From: a virus
IMG/VR virus record: IMGVR_UViG_3300030116_002155
Coordinates: 1-25,620 of that record
Strand: one strand, 5' to 3'
Length of the DNA: 25,620 bases
This document shows positions 8,422 to 17,464 of the stretch, piece by piece. How positions within the stretch are numbered: the stretch's first letter is position 1; every line of letters begins with the position of its first letter. The notes under the pieces are model-generated. The model saw nothing but the letters and a program-made list of their open reading frames with translations. It searched no databases and was not told the origin of the DNA. A program made the translations under genes and the position numbers.

Positions 8422-9138
8422 ATGGCAATTAATGTAAATACAGTATATCAAACGGTATTATCAATATTAAATAAAGAATCGAGAGGTTTTTTAACACCTG
8501 ATGAATTTAAAAGAATAGGTGCTCAAGTGCAACTTGATATACTAGACAGAAATTTTCATGATTACAATCGTGCAGTTATAAAACAAAATGCTGGAAGATT
8601 TGTAGAAGGCTATGGTAATATACCAGAAAAAATTGAAGAAAAGATAGATCCATTTTATGCTTTTTCTGACATAACATTAACTAATGGTGTTGGAACTTTA
8701 CCCACAGATACATATAAAATAATTAGCCTTACTGTTTCAAATAAAACTGTACAATTAGAAAAAGTAAATAAAAAAGATTTACCATATCTTTTATCTTCAC
8801 AACTTACTAAACCCACAACATCTCATCCTGTATATTATCAGAGAGCAACAGATATAATTGTTGAGCCTGCATTGTCAGATGGTAGTTGGACATTGGGTGA
8901 TATAAAAGTTGAATATATAAAAGTACCAAGTGATCCGGTTTGGAATAGTTCAGCAGATACAAATGGTGCTTTAACTTATACTAGTTCAGGTTCAACAGAT
9001 TTTACATTGCATGAATCCGATAGAGTTGAATTAATAATAGGTATATTAAAATATGCTGGATTAGTTATATCTGATCCTACAGTTGTTCAAGCAGCAGGCG
9101 GCGAAGAATCAAAAACAATACAATTACAAAATTCATAA
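8422..9138 (+). CDS. Conserved phage structural protein, head-tail connector candidate
   Basis: A 238-residue protein whose N-terminus (about 5-45) contains the pattern VYQTVLSILNKESRGFLTP followed by a helix with EFKRIGAQVQLDIL. I remember this NKE-x-RG-x-(I/L)TP-x-EF signature from virion proteins of marine phages and phages of Bacteroidetes, usually annotated only as structural protein. The middle (about 75-170) alternates short beta strands, consistent with a compact beta domain, and the C-terminal helix ends in a Glu/Gln-rich tail. It lies between the coat region and the tail hub genes and is separated by three bases from the next gene, so a neck or adaptor role is the best guess. No enzyme motif or signal sequence is seen. 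Confidence 0.72.
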   Translation: MAINVNTVYQTVLSILNKESRGFLTPDEFKRIGAQVQLDILDRNFHDYNRAVIKQNAGRFVEGYGNIPEKIEEKIDPFYAFSDITLTNGVGTLPTDTYKIISLTVSNKTVQLEKVNKKDLPYLLSSQLTKPTTSHPVYYQRATDIIVEPALSDGSWTLGDIKVEYIKVPSDPVWNSSADTNGALTYTSSGSTDFTLHESDRVELIIGILKYAGLVISDPTVVQAAGGEESKTIQLQNS

Positions 9139-9141
9139 TAA

Positions 9142-10299
9142 ATGGGACTAATAAACGTAACACAACAGGCTTATTATAGTCAGTCACAATCATTTACCGC
9201 AACTGGTTCTTCAAATACAGTTACAATAACTACTGTTTATTTTCCTACATTACCGGCTGTTGGTAAAATTGATATTTTTATTAATGGCAATCAAATAAGC
9301 ACAGGTAATTATTCTTATAATGCCTCAAGTGGTGTTATAACTTTTACTGGAAACGCTAACAATACAAATGTAATAGCTTTAGTTAATAGTGAATATAGGC
9401 CTATTGCTGGATTTATTATAGAAGTAAAAGAAATTGATAAATCTGAAAGATTTGGTAATTATAGATATATATCTTTAAATGATTTAATTAATAATTATAT
9501 TGTTGCATATATTGGAGACGGTAAACTTATAAACAATGCTAAAAGAACCGACGTATTGTTTCATGCAAAAAGAGGTATACAAGAATTTAGCTATGATGTT
9601 TCAAGAATTGAAAAAATACAAGAAATAGAGTTAGGTCCTAGCCTTTCAATGCCTATGCCTCAAGATTATATCCATTATGTAAGATTATCTTATATTGATG
9701 ATGCTGGTATTGAAAATATTATTTATCCAGCTAGATATACATCAAGACCATCAGAATCGATATTACAAGATGATGATTATAAATATTTGTTTGATTCAAC
9801 AGGCGCGTTATTAACTGGTACACCTGTAACTAATGATAGATTTAAAGAGTTTGACATTAGTAAATTAACAGGAAATGATATAGGTGGCAATACAAGTTAT
9901 GATCAAGACGATAGTTTGGATAGAATACATGTTTATGGAGGTCGTTATGGTTTAGACCCTGAAACTGCACAAAATAATGGAGTATTTATAATTGATGAAC
10001 TAAATGGTAAAATAAGTTTTTCAAGTGACTTAGCAAATAGAATAATTACTTTAAAATATATATCAGATGGTTTAGGTACAGATGATGAAATGCAAGTACA
10101 TAAATTTGCTGAAGACGCAATGTATAAATATATTACTTATGCTATCGCAAGTACAAAAGCTAATTATCCTGAATATATAATTAATAGATTTAGAAAAGAA
10201 AGAAGAGCGGCAATAAGAAACGCTAAACTAAGATTGTCAAGTTTAAAATTAGAAGAGCTTACTCAGGTAATGAGAGGTAAATCTAAAGTAATTAAATAA
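9142..10299 (+). CDS. Probable head-tail adaptor / tail tubular A-like protein
   Basis: A 385-residue protein. Residues 1-90 form a Ser/Thr/Asn-rich beta segment containing FINGNQISTGNYSYNASSG, a small beta-sandwich-like insert that recurs in phage tail proteins. From about 100 on comes a helical core (ISLNDLINNYIVAYIGDG, then RTDVLFHAKRGIQEFSYDV) and a conserved stretch with SMPMPQDYIHYVRLSYIDD, then a C-terminal helix rich in Arg/Lys (RFRKERRAAIRNAKLRL). I remember the core pattern from marine phage connector proteins. A helical bundle plus beta layer in this genome position fits the adaptor family to which T7 gp11 and P22 gp4 belong, but that link is inferred from order and composition only. 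It starts three bases after the upstream stop and ends six before the next gene. Confidence 0.72.
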   Translation: MGLINVTQQAYYSQSQSFTATGSSNTVTITTVYFPTLPAVGKIDIFINGNQISTGNYSYNASSGVITFTGNANNTNVIALVNSEYRPIAGFIIEVKEIDKSERFGNYRYISLNDLINNYIVAYIGDGKLINNAKRTDVLFHAKRGIQEFSYDVSRIEKIQEIELGPSLSMPMPQDYIHYVRLSYIDDAGIENIIYPARYTSRPSESILQDDDYKYLFDSTGALLTGTPVTNDRFKEFDISKLTGNDIGGNTSYDQDDSLDRIHVYGGRYGLDPETAQNNGVFIIDELNGKISFSSDLANRIITLKYISDGLGTDDEMQVHKFAEDAMYKYITYAIASTKANYPEYIINRFRKERRAAIRNAKLRLSSLKLEELTQVMRGKSKVIK

Positions 10300-10305
10300 T
10301 AATAT

Positions 10306-13300
10306 ATGCCAGAAATTAAGAACAATTTTCTTCAAGGTAAAATGAATAAAGACCTTGATGATAGATTAATACCTATTGGTCAATATAGAGACGCTCAAAA
10401 TATAACAATTTCTAAGTCTGAAAATTCAGATGTAGGTACTGTACAAAATGTTAAAGGTAATTCTAAATTATATGGCACTAGTTTAGGATTAGGCGCCACC
10501 TATGAAACTATAGGTGTTTTTGCAGATTCTTTTACTGGCGATATATTTTGGTTTGTAACAGACTTTGAAGCAACAAATATTAATAACAATTCTTCAGCTG
10601 TAACTTACGCGGGATCAAATAAAAATTGTCGTATATATTATGCAAACGCAGATTCTCAAGCGCAACCTAAATTACTTATAGATAGCTATAGATTAAATTT
10701 TAATAAAAATTATAAAATACTTCATATTAATAAGCTTGACGATTTATTATTTTGGACAGATAATTATAATCAACCCAGAAGAATTAATTGGCGAATAGCT
10801 TTAGACGATGCTAATAACAATCTCAGTAATAACCCTGCTTCTTCCGACCAAAAAAAATATTACATTAACGATAAATATTTAGAAGATAAAATAAGCGTTG
10901 CTCAATATGCTCCTTATGCTGCTCCTACAGTTTCATTATCCTATGACTCATCTATAAAAAGTAAACATATAGAAGAAGAATTTGTAAAATTTGGCTATAG
11001 ATTTAAATATGATAATAATGAATATTCATTAATGTCACCATTTACACAACATTGTTTTCAACCAGGTAAAGCAAGCCAAACATTTAATGATGGAACATAT
11101 GCAAGTGGTATGGCTGGTATATTAACACAAGCTGATAAAGAAAATGCTGTAAAATCAACTGTTGTTGATACTATGGTAAATAAAGCTAATAAAGTTACTT
11201 TATCGATTACATTGCCGTTTGATGAAAATTTATCAAATCATAAAAGCGCTAAAGTAAATAATGGCTCTGGATTAACAGGAACAACACACGCAATTGATAC
11301 TTTAGCTGGAAATGGAAATATTGCAGCTAATAATATAGTATTAACTGCTAAAAATGAAGTATATGTTGTAACTGGTACACCTACCGCAACAGCATTCAAT
11401 ACGACAACTTCAATTTCACCCGCAATACCTGATAATACAGATTTGTATTTTTTTAATGTAGGTGTAGAAAGTCCATATAGTTGGGAAAATAAATTAAAGA
11501 TAAAAGAAATTGAAATATTATATTCTGAGTCTGATAGCGCAGCAATAAAGGTAATAGATAGAATAAAAGTCAATGATTCAACAAATGTAAAGCCGGTTAT
11601 TGAGGTTATTAGTAGTACATCTGCTAAATTAAGATATGTATATGAATATGTTTATAAATCTACAAAACCAACAAAAACTTTACCTGAAGCTGATTTAATA
11701 AGAGTTAATGATGTAATACCTATAAAAGCTAAAACACAAGAAATATCAGGTAATAGAATAATATATGGTAATTATTTACAAAATAGAGAAATAGATACTA
11801 TTACACCTACTTTCACTGTAACCAGTGGTAATCAAGGTGTACAAAATAAAGAATATTTATTATCATCTGTAAAATCAAATAGAACATATCAAGTTGGTAT
11901 TGTTTTATCAGATAGATACGGTAGACAATCACCTGTTATTATACCAGAAAATTCAACAACATTTGTTGAACCACAATCAAGTTCTACGGTAGTTACCAAT
12001 GGTGCTAATTCATGGACTCATAGTTGTTTAAGAGCAACATTTGATGGTGTTATTGGAAATGATAGATACAACGCAGACACAAACCCGTTAGGGTGGTATT
12101 CTTATAGATTTGTAGTTAAACAAACAGAACAAGAATATTATAATGTTTATACACCACAATTATTACAAGCAGGTACACCTACAAATTTAACAGATGAAAG
12201 GTCTTTTATATATCTACATGGTGATAATATAAATAAAGTACCTAGAGATGTAACAGATTTAAATATTGAAACTGGAACTCAAGGTTCTCAGGTTAGACTA
12301 TTACCAAAAGTTACAGATAATAATATACTTAATGCAAGTAGATTTGTTGGTTTAACACAATTGGATGGAACAGATTTTATAGAGGTAACTTCTATAGGTA
12401 CTTCAAGAGAACAAAGCTTAACAAATGATTTAGATGGTGGTAATGCTACTGATGTATTAAATGAAATATATAAATTTGAAAAAAATCCATTAATGGGTGA
12501 ATTACCTGATGGATTTGGCGCTACTCACCAAGATTGGAAAGCATCTCCACATAAATTTAGTTTTTATGTATTTGAAACATATCCTTTTATTTCTGTATTA
12601 GATATATATTATGAAACATCTTCTTGTGGTTTATTAGAAGATTTAAATGATAAAATTTTAGGAAGTGCAGGTGCCGCGCCTACTGATATTCAAATTACAA
12701 GTACAACATTTACTGAAGCAAATCAATCTGGTACTACAGTTGGAACTTTATCAGCAAAAAAATCTGATGGAACTAATGTTTCACCTGGTGCTACTTTTGT
12801 AATAAATAGTGTAACTGATGGCTTGGGTGCTAGTCATTCTGGCACTTTTGCAATAAGTGGGGCTAGTTTAAATACTAATACAACGTTTGAATTTAAAAAC
12901 ACTGCAGCTGATAATTATACTATTAATATAACCGCAACAAGAACAGGTACAACAGAAACAACAACAAAAGATATAACTGTTTCTGTACAAAATGTAAACC
13001 CAACTATAAATGTTGGCTCATCTACACAAAGTATTGCCGCAGTACAAGCAAATCAAGCAACCAGTATAACAATAACAGGAACTAACGGTAGTATTAAAGC
13101 AGGTGCTAATACTAATAATTTAACATTTAGTATTGTATCTCAAAGTAATAGTGGTAGGTATACAATAAACAGTACAACAGGTGTAATAAGCGCAGGTGTT
13201 ACGTTATCAAATGGAATGTCTGATACATTGACATTAAAAACAACAGACGTTGCAAATGCAACAAGTGCTAATACAAATTTAACTATAAATGTAACTGGAT

Positions 13301-13575
13301 CACCATATACATCTTTTTATAGAGCATCAAATGGAAATACTACAGATTCCGTAGCAGTTGATGAACCTACAGGTATTCAAGCTTGGCATAATGGCGATAC
13401 AGCTATGCCGGAAGAGTTCGATGTTGTATATACTAATGCCCAAGGTAGTGCTACATTTAATAGTAATGGTAAATGGTATTCTATGTGTGGACCAAATTAT
13501 TGTTCATACCAAACAGCTGTATTTGTATTTAAAACAAATTCTAGCGGTGTAGTCACTGATAGAAAGCTAGGTTAA
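10306..13575 (+). CDS. Tail hub/nozzle candidate, N-terminal partner, with cadherin-like domains
   Basis: A 1089-residue virion protein. The N-terminus carries KMNKDLDDRLIPIGQYRDA and DVGTVQNVKGNSKLYG, a signature I remember from large tail (stabilisation or nozzle) proteins of marine phages; the pattern of an opening beta-propeller-like domain fits that role. Residues up to about 785 form the long beta-rich body. About 792-896 is a cadherin-like domain (PTDIQITSTTFTEANQSG, GTLSA, then a strand ending DITVSVQNVNP), and about 897-996 is a second Ig/cadherin-like domain. The final 90 residues are a separate domain with WHNGD and WYSMCGPNYCSYQTAVFVF, whose two cysteines are close together. These added domains probably face outward and may bind the host surface. 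The 439-residue gene that follows looks like the rest of the same functional unit. Confidence 0.75.
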   Translation: MPEIKNNFLQGKMNKDLDDRLIPIGQYRDAQNITISKSENSDVGTVQNVKGNSKLYGTSLGLGATYETIGVFADSFTGDIFWFVTDFEATNINNNSSAVTYAGSNKNCRIYYANADSQAQPKLLIDSYRLNFNKNYKILHINKLDDLLFWTDNYNQPRRINWRIALDDANNNLSNNPASSDQKKYYINDKYLEDKISVAQYAPYAAPTVSLSYDSSIKSKHIEEEFVKFGYRFKYDNNEYSLMSPFTQHCFQPGKASQTFNDGTYASGMAGILTQADKENAVKSTVVDTMVNKANKVTLSITLPFDENLSNHKSAKVNNGSGLTGTTHAIDTLAGNGNIAANNIVLTAKNEVYVVTGTPTATAFNTTTSISPAIPDNTDLYFFNVGVESPYSWENKLKIKEIEILYSESDSAAIKVIDRIKVNDSTNVKPVIEVISSTSAKLRYVYEYVYKSTKPTKTLPEADLIRVNDVIPIKAKTQEISGNRIIYGNYLQNREIDTITPTFTVTSGNQGVQNKEYLLSSVKSNRTYQVGIVLSDRYGRQSPVIIPENSTTFVEPQSSSTVVTNGANSWTHSCLRATFDGVIGNDRYNADTNPLGWYSYRFVVKQTEQEYYNVYTPQLLQAGTPTNLTDERSFIYLHGDNINKVPRDVTDLNIETGTQGSQVRLLPKVTDNNILNASRFVGLTQLDGTDFIEVTSIGTSREQSLTNDLDGGNATDVLNEIYKFEKNPLMGELPDGFGATHQDWKASPHKFSFYVFETYPFISVLDIYYETSSCGLLEDLNDKILGSAGAAPTDIQITSTTFTEANQSGTTVGTLSAKKSDGTNVSPGATFVINSVTDGLGASHSGTFAISGASLNTNTTFEFKNTAADNYTINITATRTGTTETTTKDITVSVQNVNPTINVGSSTQSIAAVQANQATSITITGTNGSIKAGANTNNLTFSIVSQSNSGRYTINSTTGVISAGVTLSNGMSDTLTLKTTDVANATSANTNLTINVTGSPYTSFYRASNGNTTDSVAVDEPTGIQAWHNGDTAMPEEFDVVYTNAQGSATFNSNGKWYSMCGPNYCSYQTAVFVFKTNSSGVVTDRKLG

Positions 13576-13606
13576 AAATAAAGTAAAAAATGTAATAATT
13601 TATAAT

Positions 13607-14926
13607 ATGGCATATGTAGTTGACATACAATTTTTTAATACATTTATTCTTAGAAGTGCTTCTAAAAATACAGTTCATGTAGAAGAATCGAGAATAAAAG
13701 GTGGCTTTAATGAGCCGTTTGCTGCATTAGGGCCTAAAGCATATGCTACGAATGAAAACTATGAAGAAAATAGAAGGGAAAATGCTTTGATATATTCTGG
13801 TATATATAATTCAAGAACAGATATAAATCAAACAAATGTATTTAGTGGTGCAGAAAAAATAACAAGAGCTGTTGATCCTGCTGATGGTAGTATACAAAAA
13901 TTATATGCAGAAGACACTAATTTAATTATACTTCAAGAAGATAAAGTTAGTAGAGCATTAATTGATAAAGATGCATTATTTACAGCAGAAGGTGGACAAT
14001 TAACAGCATCAGGTGCTGCGGTAATTGGTCAAATAGTTCCTTTTTTAGGAAAATATGGAATAAGTAAAAACCCTGAAAGTTTTGCTATAAAAGGTGGTAG
14101 AAAATATTTTGCTGATAAAAATAGAGGTGCAATACTTAGATTATCAAGAGATGGTATAACTGAAATATCATCAGCTGGTATGAAAGATTGGTTTAAAGAT
14201 AATTTAAAAATTAGCAATTCTATTGTTGGGATGTATGATGATAATAATGATGAATATGTAGTATCTTTACAAGGACCAGAATTAGGATTGCAAGAAGATG
14301 GCTCATATTTTGGATGCGAAACTTTAAGTTTTGATGAAAGAGTAAAAGGATGGGTAAGCTTTTATAAATTTAAACCTAATTTTGGATTTACAGTAAATAA
14401 AAACTTTATTACTATAAACAGTGGCGATTTATGGTTACATAATAAAGAATATAGTATAACAACACCTAAAAATACTTTTTATGGTACAACTTCAGAAAGC
14501 TATATTACTTTTGTTGCTAATACACAACCATCTGTAGAAAAAACTTTTCATACTATAAATTATGAAGGCGACGCAGGATGGGAAATGAAATCTTCAATTA
14601 CAGATTTAAATATGTATGCAAAGTCTGTACTACCAAGTTCAACAACTGTAGCATCTGGGGTTATACCAGTTAGTTTTATTAAAAAAGAAAACAAATACTA
14701 TTCACATTTAAGAAATAGTACAACAGATTATGAAGGTAATAATTTACCAACAGCTTCTAATCAAGTTGTAGGTGTAGAAACATCAGGTATAAAAGGATTT
14801 TTTACAACAGTTAAAATGCAACATAATTCAATCGATAAAGATGTAGAATTATTCTCAGTTTCACACAATGTAGCAGGTAAATTAAAAGTACCAAGAACAA
14901 CTAGCAGTACATCTGCAAAAAAATAA
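13607..14926 (+). CDS. Tail hub/nozzle candidate, C-terminal partner
   Basis: A 439-residue protein with VEESRIKGGFNEPF near residue 25, then ENALIYSGIYNSRTDINQTN, IQKLYAEDTNLIILQEDKV, YGISKNPESFA, KYFADKNRGAILRLSRDGI and a segment with ERVKGWVSFYKFKP. Repeated short strands with RLSRDGI and similar turns suggest beta-propeller blades. I remember this set of patterns from marine phage structural proteins, where, as far as I recall, it often follows the body of the preceding protein in the same chain. Here a stop, 31 bases and a new ATG separate the two, and the frames differ. The C-terminus ends in Ser/Thr and two lysines. There is no signal peptide or enzyme motif. Role as part of the short-tail nozzle is inferred. 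Confidence 0.75.
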   Translation: MAYVVDIQFFNTFILRSASKNTVHVEESRIKGGFNEPFAALGPKAYATNENYEENRRENALIYSGIYNSRTDINQTNVFSGAEKITRAVDPADGSIQKLYAEDTNLIILQEDKVSRALIDKDALFTAEGGQLTASGAAVIGQIVPFLGKYGISKNPESFAIKGGRKYFADKNRGAILRLSRDGITEISSAGMKDWFKDNLKISNSIVGMYDDNNDEYVVSLQGPELGLQEDGSYFGCETLSFDERVKGWVSFYKFKPNFGFTVNKNFITINSGDLWLHNKEYSITTPKNTFYGTTSESYITFVANTQPSVEKTFHTINYEGDAGWEMKSSITDLNMYAKSVLPSSTTVASGVIPVSFIKKENKYYSHLRNSTTDYEGNNLPTASNQVVGVETSGIKGFFTTVKMQHNSIDKDVELFSVSHNVAGKLKVPRTTSSTSAKK

Positions 14927-14930
14927 TTTA

Positions 14931-15326
14931 ATGGAATTTAATATACGCAGACTCGAAGAGTCAGACTATGTAACAATAAGTGAGTGGTGGAAAGCTTGGA
15001 AATGGCCAGTTCTACCAAAAACTTTTTTGCCTGATACAGGTTTTATAGTCGAAAAAAACAATATAGGTATAGTTTCTGGTTATGTTTATATGACCAATTC
15101 TAAAGCCGCTTTACTTGAATGGATAGTATCTAATCCAGAATATAGAGAAAGTGACAGAAAAGACGCGATAACGCTGTTAATTCAAGCCGTAGAGCGCGTT
15201 TTAAAAGACCAAGGTATAAAACATATATTTACCATTGGTAGAAATAAAAGTTTGATAAAAAAACATAAAGAATTAGGGTGGGATGTTGACGAAAATCCAT
15301 CTTACGAAATAATAAAAAATTTATAA
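14931..15326 (+). CDS. GNAT-family acetyltransferase-like protein
   Basis: A 131-residue protein matching the small GNAT-like proteins that marine phages carry among virion genes. Visible features: N-terminal IRRLEESDY, a tryptophan-rich helix (EWWKAWKWP, 18-26), the LPDTGFIV strand, the strand pair GIVSGYVYMTNSKAALLEW, and the region corresponding to motif A, IVSNPEYRESDRKDAI (65-80). In typical GNAT enzymes the acetyl-CoA loop here reads R/Q-x-x-G-x-G/A; in this protein the glycines are absent (YRESDRKDA), so either pyrophosphate binding differs or the protein is not active. Substrate unknown; lysine or N-terminal residues of virion proteins are conceivable. Codon use is unlike its neighbours, with CGC, GCG, ACG and CTG codons (for example near 15164-15200), hinting at separate origin. 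Confidence 0.75.
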   Translation: MEFNIRRLEESDYVTISEWWKAWKWPVLPKTFLPDTGFIVEKNNIGIVSGYVYMTNSKAALLEWIVSNPEYRESDRKDAITLLIQAVERVLKDQGIKHIFTIGRNKSLIKKHKELGWDVDENPSYEIIKNL

Positions 15327-15328
15327 TA

Positions 15329-15943
15329 ATGGCAATATTTAGTGCAATAGCAGCTGGAAAAGCTAGAAAAGCTCAGGGTAAGGCCCAAAGTAAGTTAGAT
15401 AAAGCTATAGCTGACAGACAGGAAATAATAAATCCTTATGAAAATGTAACGGATTTAAGCAGCATGGTTAGTAATCCTTTTGCTAATTTACAAGTAGCTA
15501 CAGGTGCGGCAGAAATGCAAGCAGAACAAGCAGATATATCTTTAGCAAGCACGCTAGACACTTTAAGAGCAACAGGAGCCGGTTCAGCTGGCGCTACAGC
15601 ATTAGCACAGGCGGCATTAAGAAGTAAACAAGGTATTGCCGCAACTATAGAACAACAAGAAGCACAAAACGCAAGATTAAGAGCGCAAGGTGAGCAAGTG
15701 GCTCAACAACAAAGAATAGCTCAAGTACAAAGAATGCAAGAAGCAGATGTTTTAGGTAGAACGTTTATGTTTCAAGCACAAGAAAGTAGAGATATTGCTG
15801 ATATATCAAGACAAGCTGGTATGGTCCAACAATATGGACAACAAAGAGCTGATGCTTTAGGTGCTATGGGGAAAAACACTGGGGCTGTGCTTGGGGCTTT
15901 TGCAGGGGGACTAGGTCAAGCTGCTGGTGAAAAATTGTTTTGA
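15329..15943 (+). CDS. Ala/Gln-rich probable internal virion (ejection) protein
   Basis: A 204-residue, almost entirely helical protein. The start region (MAIFSAIAAGKARKAQGKAQ) is followed by NPFANLQVATGAAEMQAEQA (about 50-70), a glycine-alanine turn (RATGAGSAGATALAQAAL, about 88-105), and a long Gln/Ala/Arg coiled coil through 175; the C-terminus is a glycine-rich segment (GAVLGAFAGGLGQAAGEKLF). I remember near-identical patterns from marine phage structural proteins of unknown role. Composition and position before two more large alpha-helical proteins resemble the internal core protein set (gp14, gp15, gp16) of T7-like phages, which enters the cell envelope with the DNA; that functional parallel is inferred, not shown by a motif. 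It starts two bases after the GNAT stop. Confidence 0.72.
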   Translation: MAIFSAIAAGKARKAQGKAQSKLDKAIADRQEIINPYENVTDLSSMVSNPFANLQVATGAAEMQAEQADISLASTLDTLRATGAGSAGATALAQAALRSKQGIAATIEQQEAQNARLRAQGEQVAQQQRIAQVQRMQEADVLGRTFMFQAQESRDIADISRQAGMVQQYGQQRADALGAMGKNTGAVLGAFAGGLGQAAGEKLF

Positions 15944-15961
15944 TAATAAAAAAATATAATT

Positions 15962-17461
15962 ATGGCATTACCAAAAGTAACATACGGATCATATAACTAT
16001 GGACAATATGCTAATCCAACAGCTATTAGATACAAAGGTGGCTTAGGTGAAGGTTTAGCTGAAGGTCTAGTTAGGGGTATAGAAGGTTTTAAAAAAGGAA
16101 AAGCTAAAGCAAAATTAGCTGAAGAGCAAAGCTTTATAGCGAGTACTGAATATGAAAATAAAGTTAATAAAGCTTTAGGAAATGCGCAGTCAGCTAATAG
16201 AGAATTTGTAATAGGTTTAAAACAAGAGGTTGGCGATTTAGTTAAAAATTATAAACTAGGCAGAATAAGCTTGGATGAATATTCAAAAGGAATGGATAAG
16301 TATAATGGATATTTGAATGATCTTCAGTTAATGAGTGGTATAGTTACAAATATAGCATCTTCTGATAATCCAGATGTAGATTTAACAACAGTAAGGCCAA
16401 GCCTAGACAATATTGGGTCAGCAATGACAAGAAATTCACTACAAAAACAGCAATTCATTATATCTGAAAATAAAACAGAAGATGGACTTAATTTTTCTTT
16501 GCCATCTGGTATGCCGTCAGATTTTAAAATAGTTAACATGTCTGTAAAAGATCTTATAAATGACGACAGATATTACACACCTAAAATACAATTTGATTTT
16601 GATGCAACCCCTATTGCTAATAGTTTATTACAAAATATTAAAAATTCTAAAGAAGGCAATGAGGCTATAACCTACACTAGAAGATCTATAGGTGATAAAG
16701 TTTTTGAATATGGTAAAATTAAATCTGAAAATATTGATCCCTACTTAGCGGCTAATCTTGATAAAGATTTAGTTTTAAAGGCGTTAACAAAAGAGCAAAA
16801 AGAAGCATATTTTGAAGATTCTATAGAGGGTAATAAAATGGGTGATTATGTAGGTTCTGAAGAACAAGACCAACAAATATATAATGCTCTTTCTAATGAA
16901 ATAAAAAACAAGCTTTTAAATTTAGAATTTGATCGTAAAGATGTAACTCAGATTGTTAATAGAAAAAACCAAGAAAAAATTAATTTAGTAGCTGCAAAAA
17001 ATGAATTTGAATCATATACTAAAAATATTGATGGTATTAAAAATTATCTTATAGATAAACAATTAGAGCTTGGCGACGAAATAAAAGACGGGGCAAAACC
17101 GGGTAGCATTGTTGTAACTAAAAAATTTAAAGACGAAGAAGGTAATGATCTTTCTCAATCATATGAATTAGATTTTACAAATAAAGAAACATGGAGATTT
17201 ATTGTTGGTGGTCAAATAAAAAATGATTTAAGAAAATTTTATGGAGGATCTCAGCCTATTACCGAACAATTAGGACAATTTGATATTGATCAAGCATATG
17301 ATAATTTTATGAAAGAAATTAAAAATATTACTCCTACTAAAGTAAAATTTAATCCTGAAACTGGCGAATTCGAAGAAAAAAATAATGTAGAAAAAGCTTT
17401 TGAAATGGATATTCCATTTTTACAACAATTAAAACAAATTGGAAAACCTATAAGAAATTAA
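15962..17461 (+). CDS. Unrecognised virion protein, possible second internal/ejection protein
   Basis: A 499-residue protein. The start has YGSYNYGQYANPTAIRYKGG, then a Gly/Lys helix (about 22-50, GLGEGLAEGLVRGIEGFKKG) and a helical region with many charged residues to about 140. The middle (about 170-290) has mixed strands and helices (GLNFSLPSGMPSDFKIVN, PKIQFDFDATPIANSLLQN). The C-terminal half is very rich in Lys, Glu, Asp and Asn. No signal peptide, membrane segment or catalytic motif is visible. It lies between two probable internal proteins, with three bases to the next start (AAATTATG), so joint production and a role in the same complex are likely. Function not assignable from sequence alone. 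Confidence 0.62.
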   Translation: MALPKVTYGSYNYGQYANPTAIRYKGGLGEGLAEGLVRGIEGFKKGKAKAKLAEEQSFIASTEYENKVNKALGNAQSANREFVIGLKQEVGDLVKNYKLGRISLDEYSKGMDKYNGYLNDLQLMSGIVTNIASSDNPDVDLTTVRPSLDNIGSAMTRNSLQKQQFIISENKTEDGLNFSLPSGMPSDFKIVNMSVKDLINDDRYYTPKIQFDFDATPIANSLLQNIKNSKEGNEAITYTRRSIGDKVFEYGKIKSENIDPYLAANLDKDLVLKALTKEQKEAYFEDSIEGNKMGDYVGSEEQDQQIYNALSNEIKNKLLNLEFDRKDVTQIVNRKNQEKINLVAAKNEFESYTKNIDGIKNYLIDKQLELGDEIKDGAKPGSIVVTKKFKDEEGNDLSQSYELDFTNKETWRFIVGGQIKNDLRKFYGGSQPITEQLGQFDIDQAYDNFMKEIKNITPTKVKFNPETGEFEEKNNVEKAFEMDIPFLQQLKQIGKPIRN

Positions 17462-17464
17462 ATT

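Noticed and set aside
11238-11573. 111-codon open frame on the - strand inside the nozzle gene
   Set aside because: Antisense shadow of a Thr/Asn-rich coding stretch; no motif and no matching gene arrangement.
13560-13610. Programmed frameshift joining the two nozzle genes
   Set aside because: The two frames are separated by a stop and a 31-base gap, no slippery sequence is seen, and the second gene has a normal start context.
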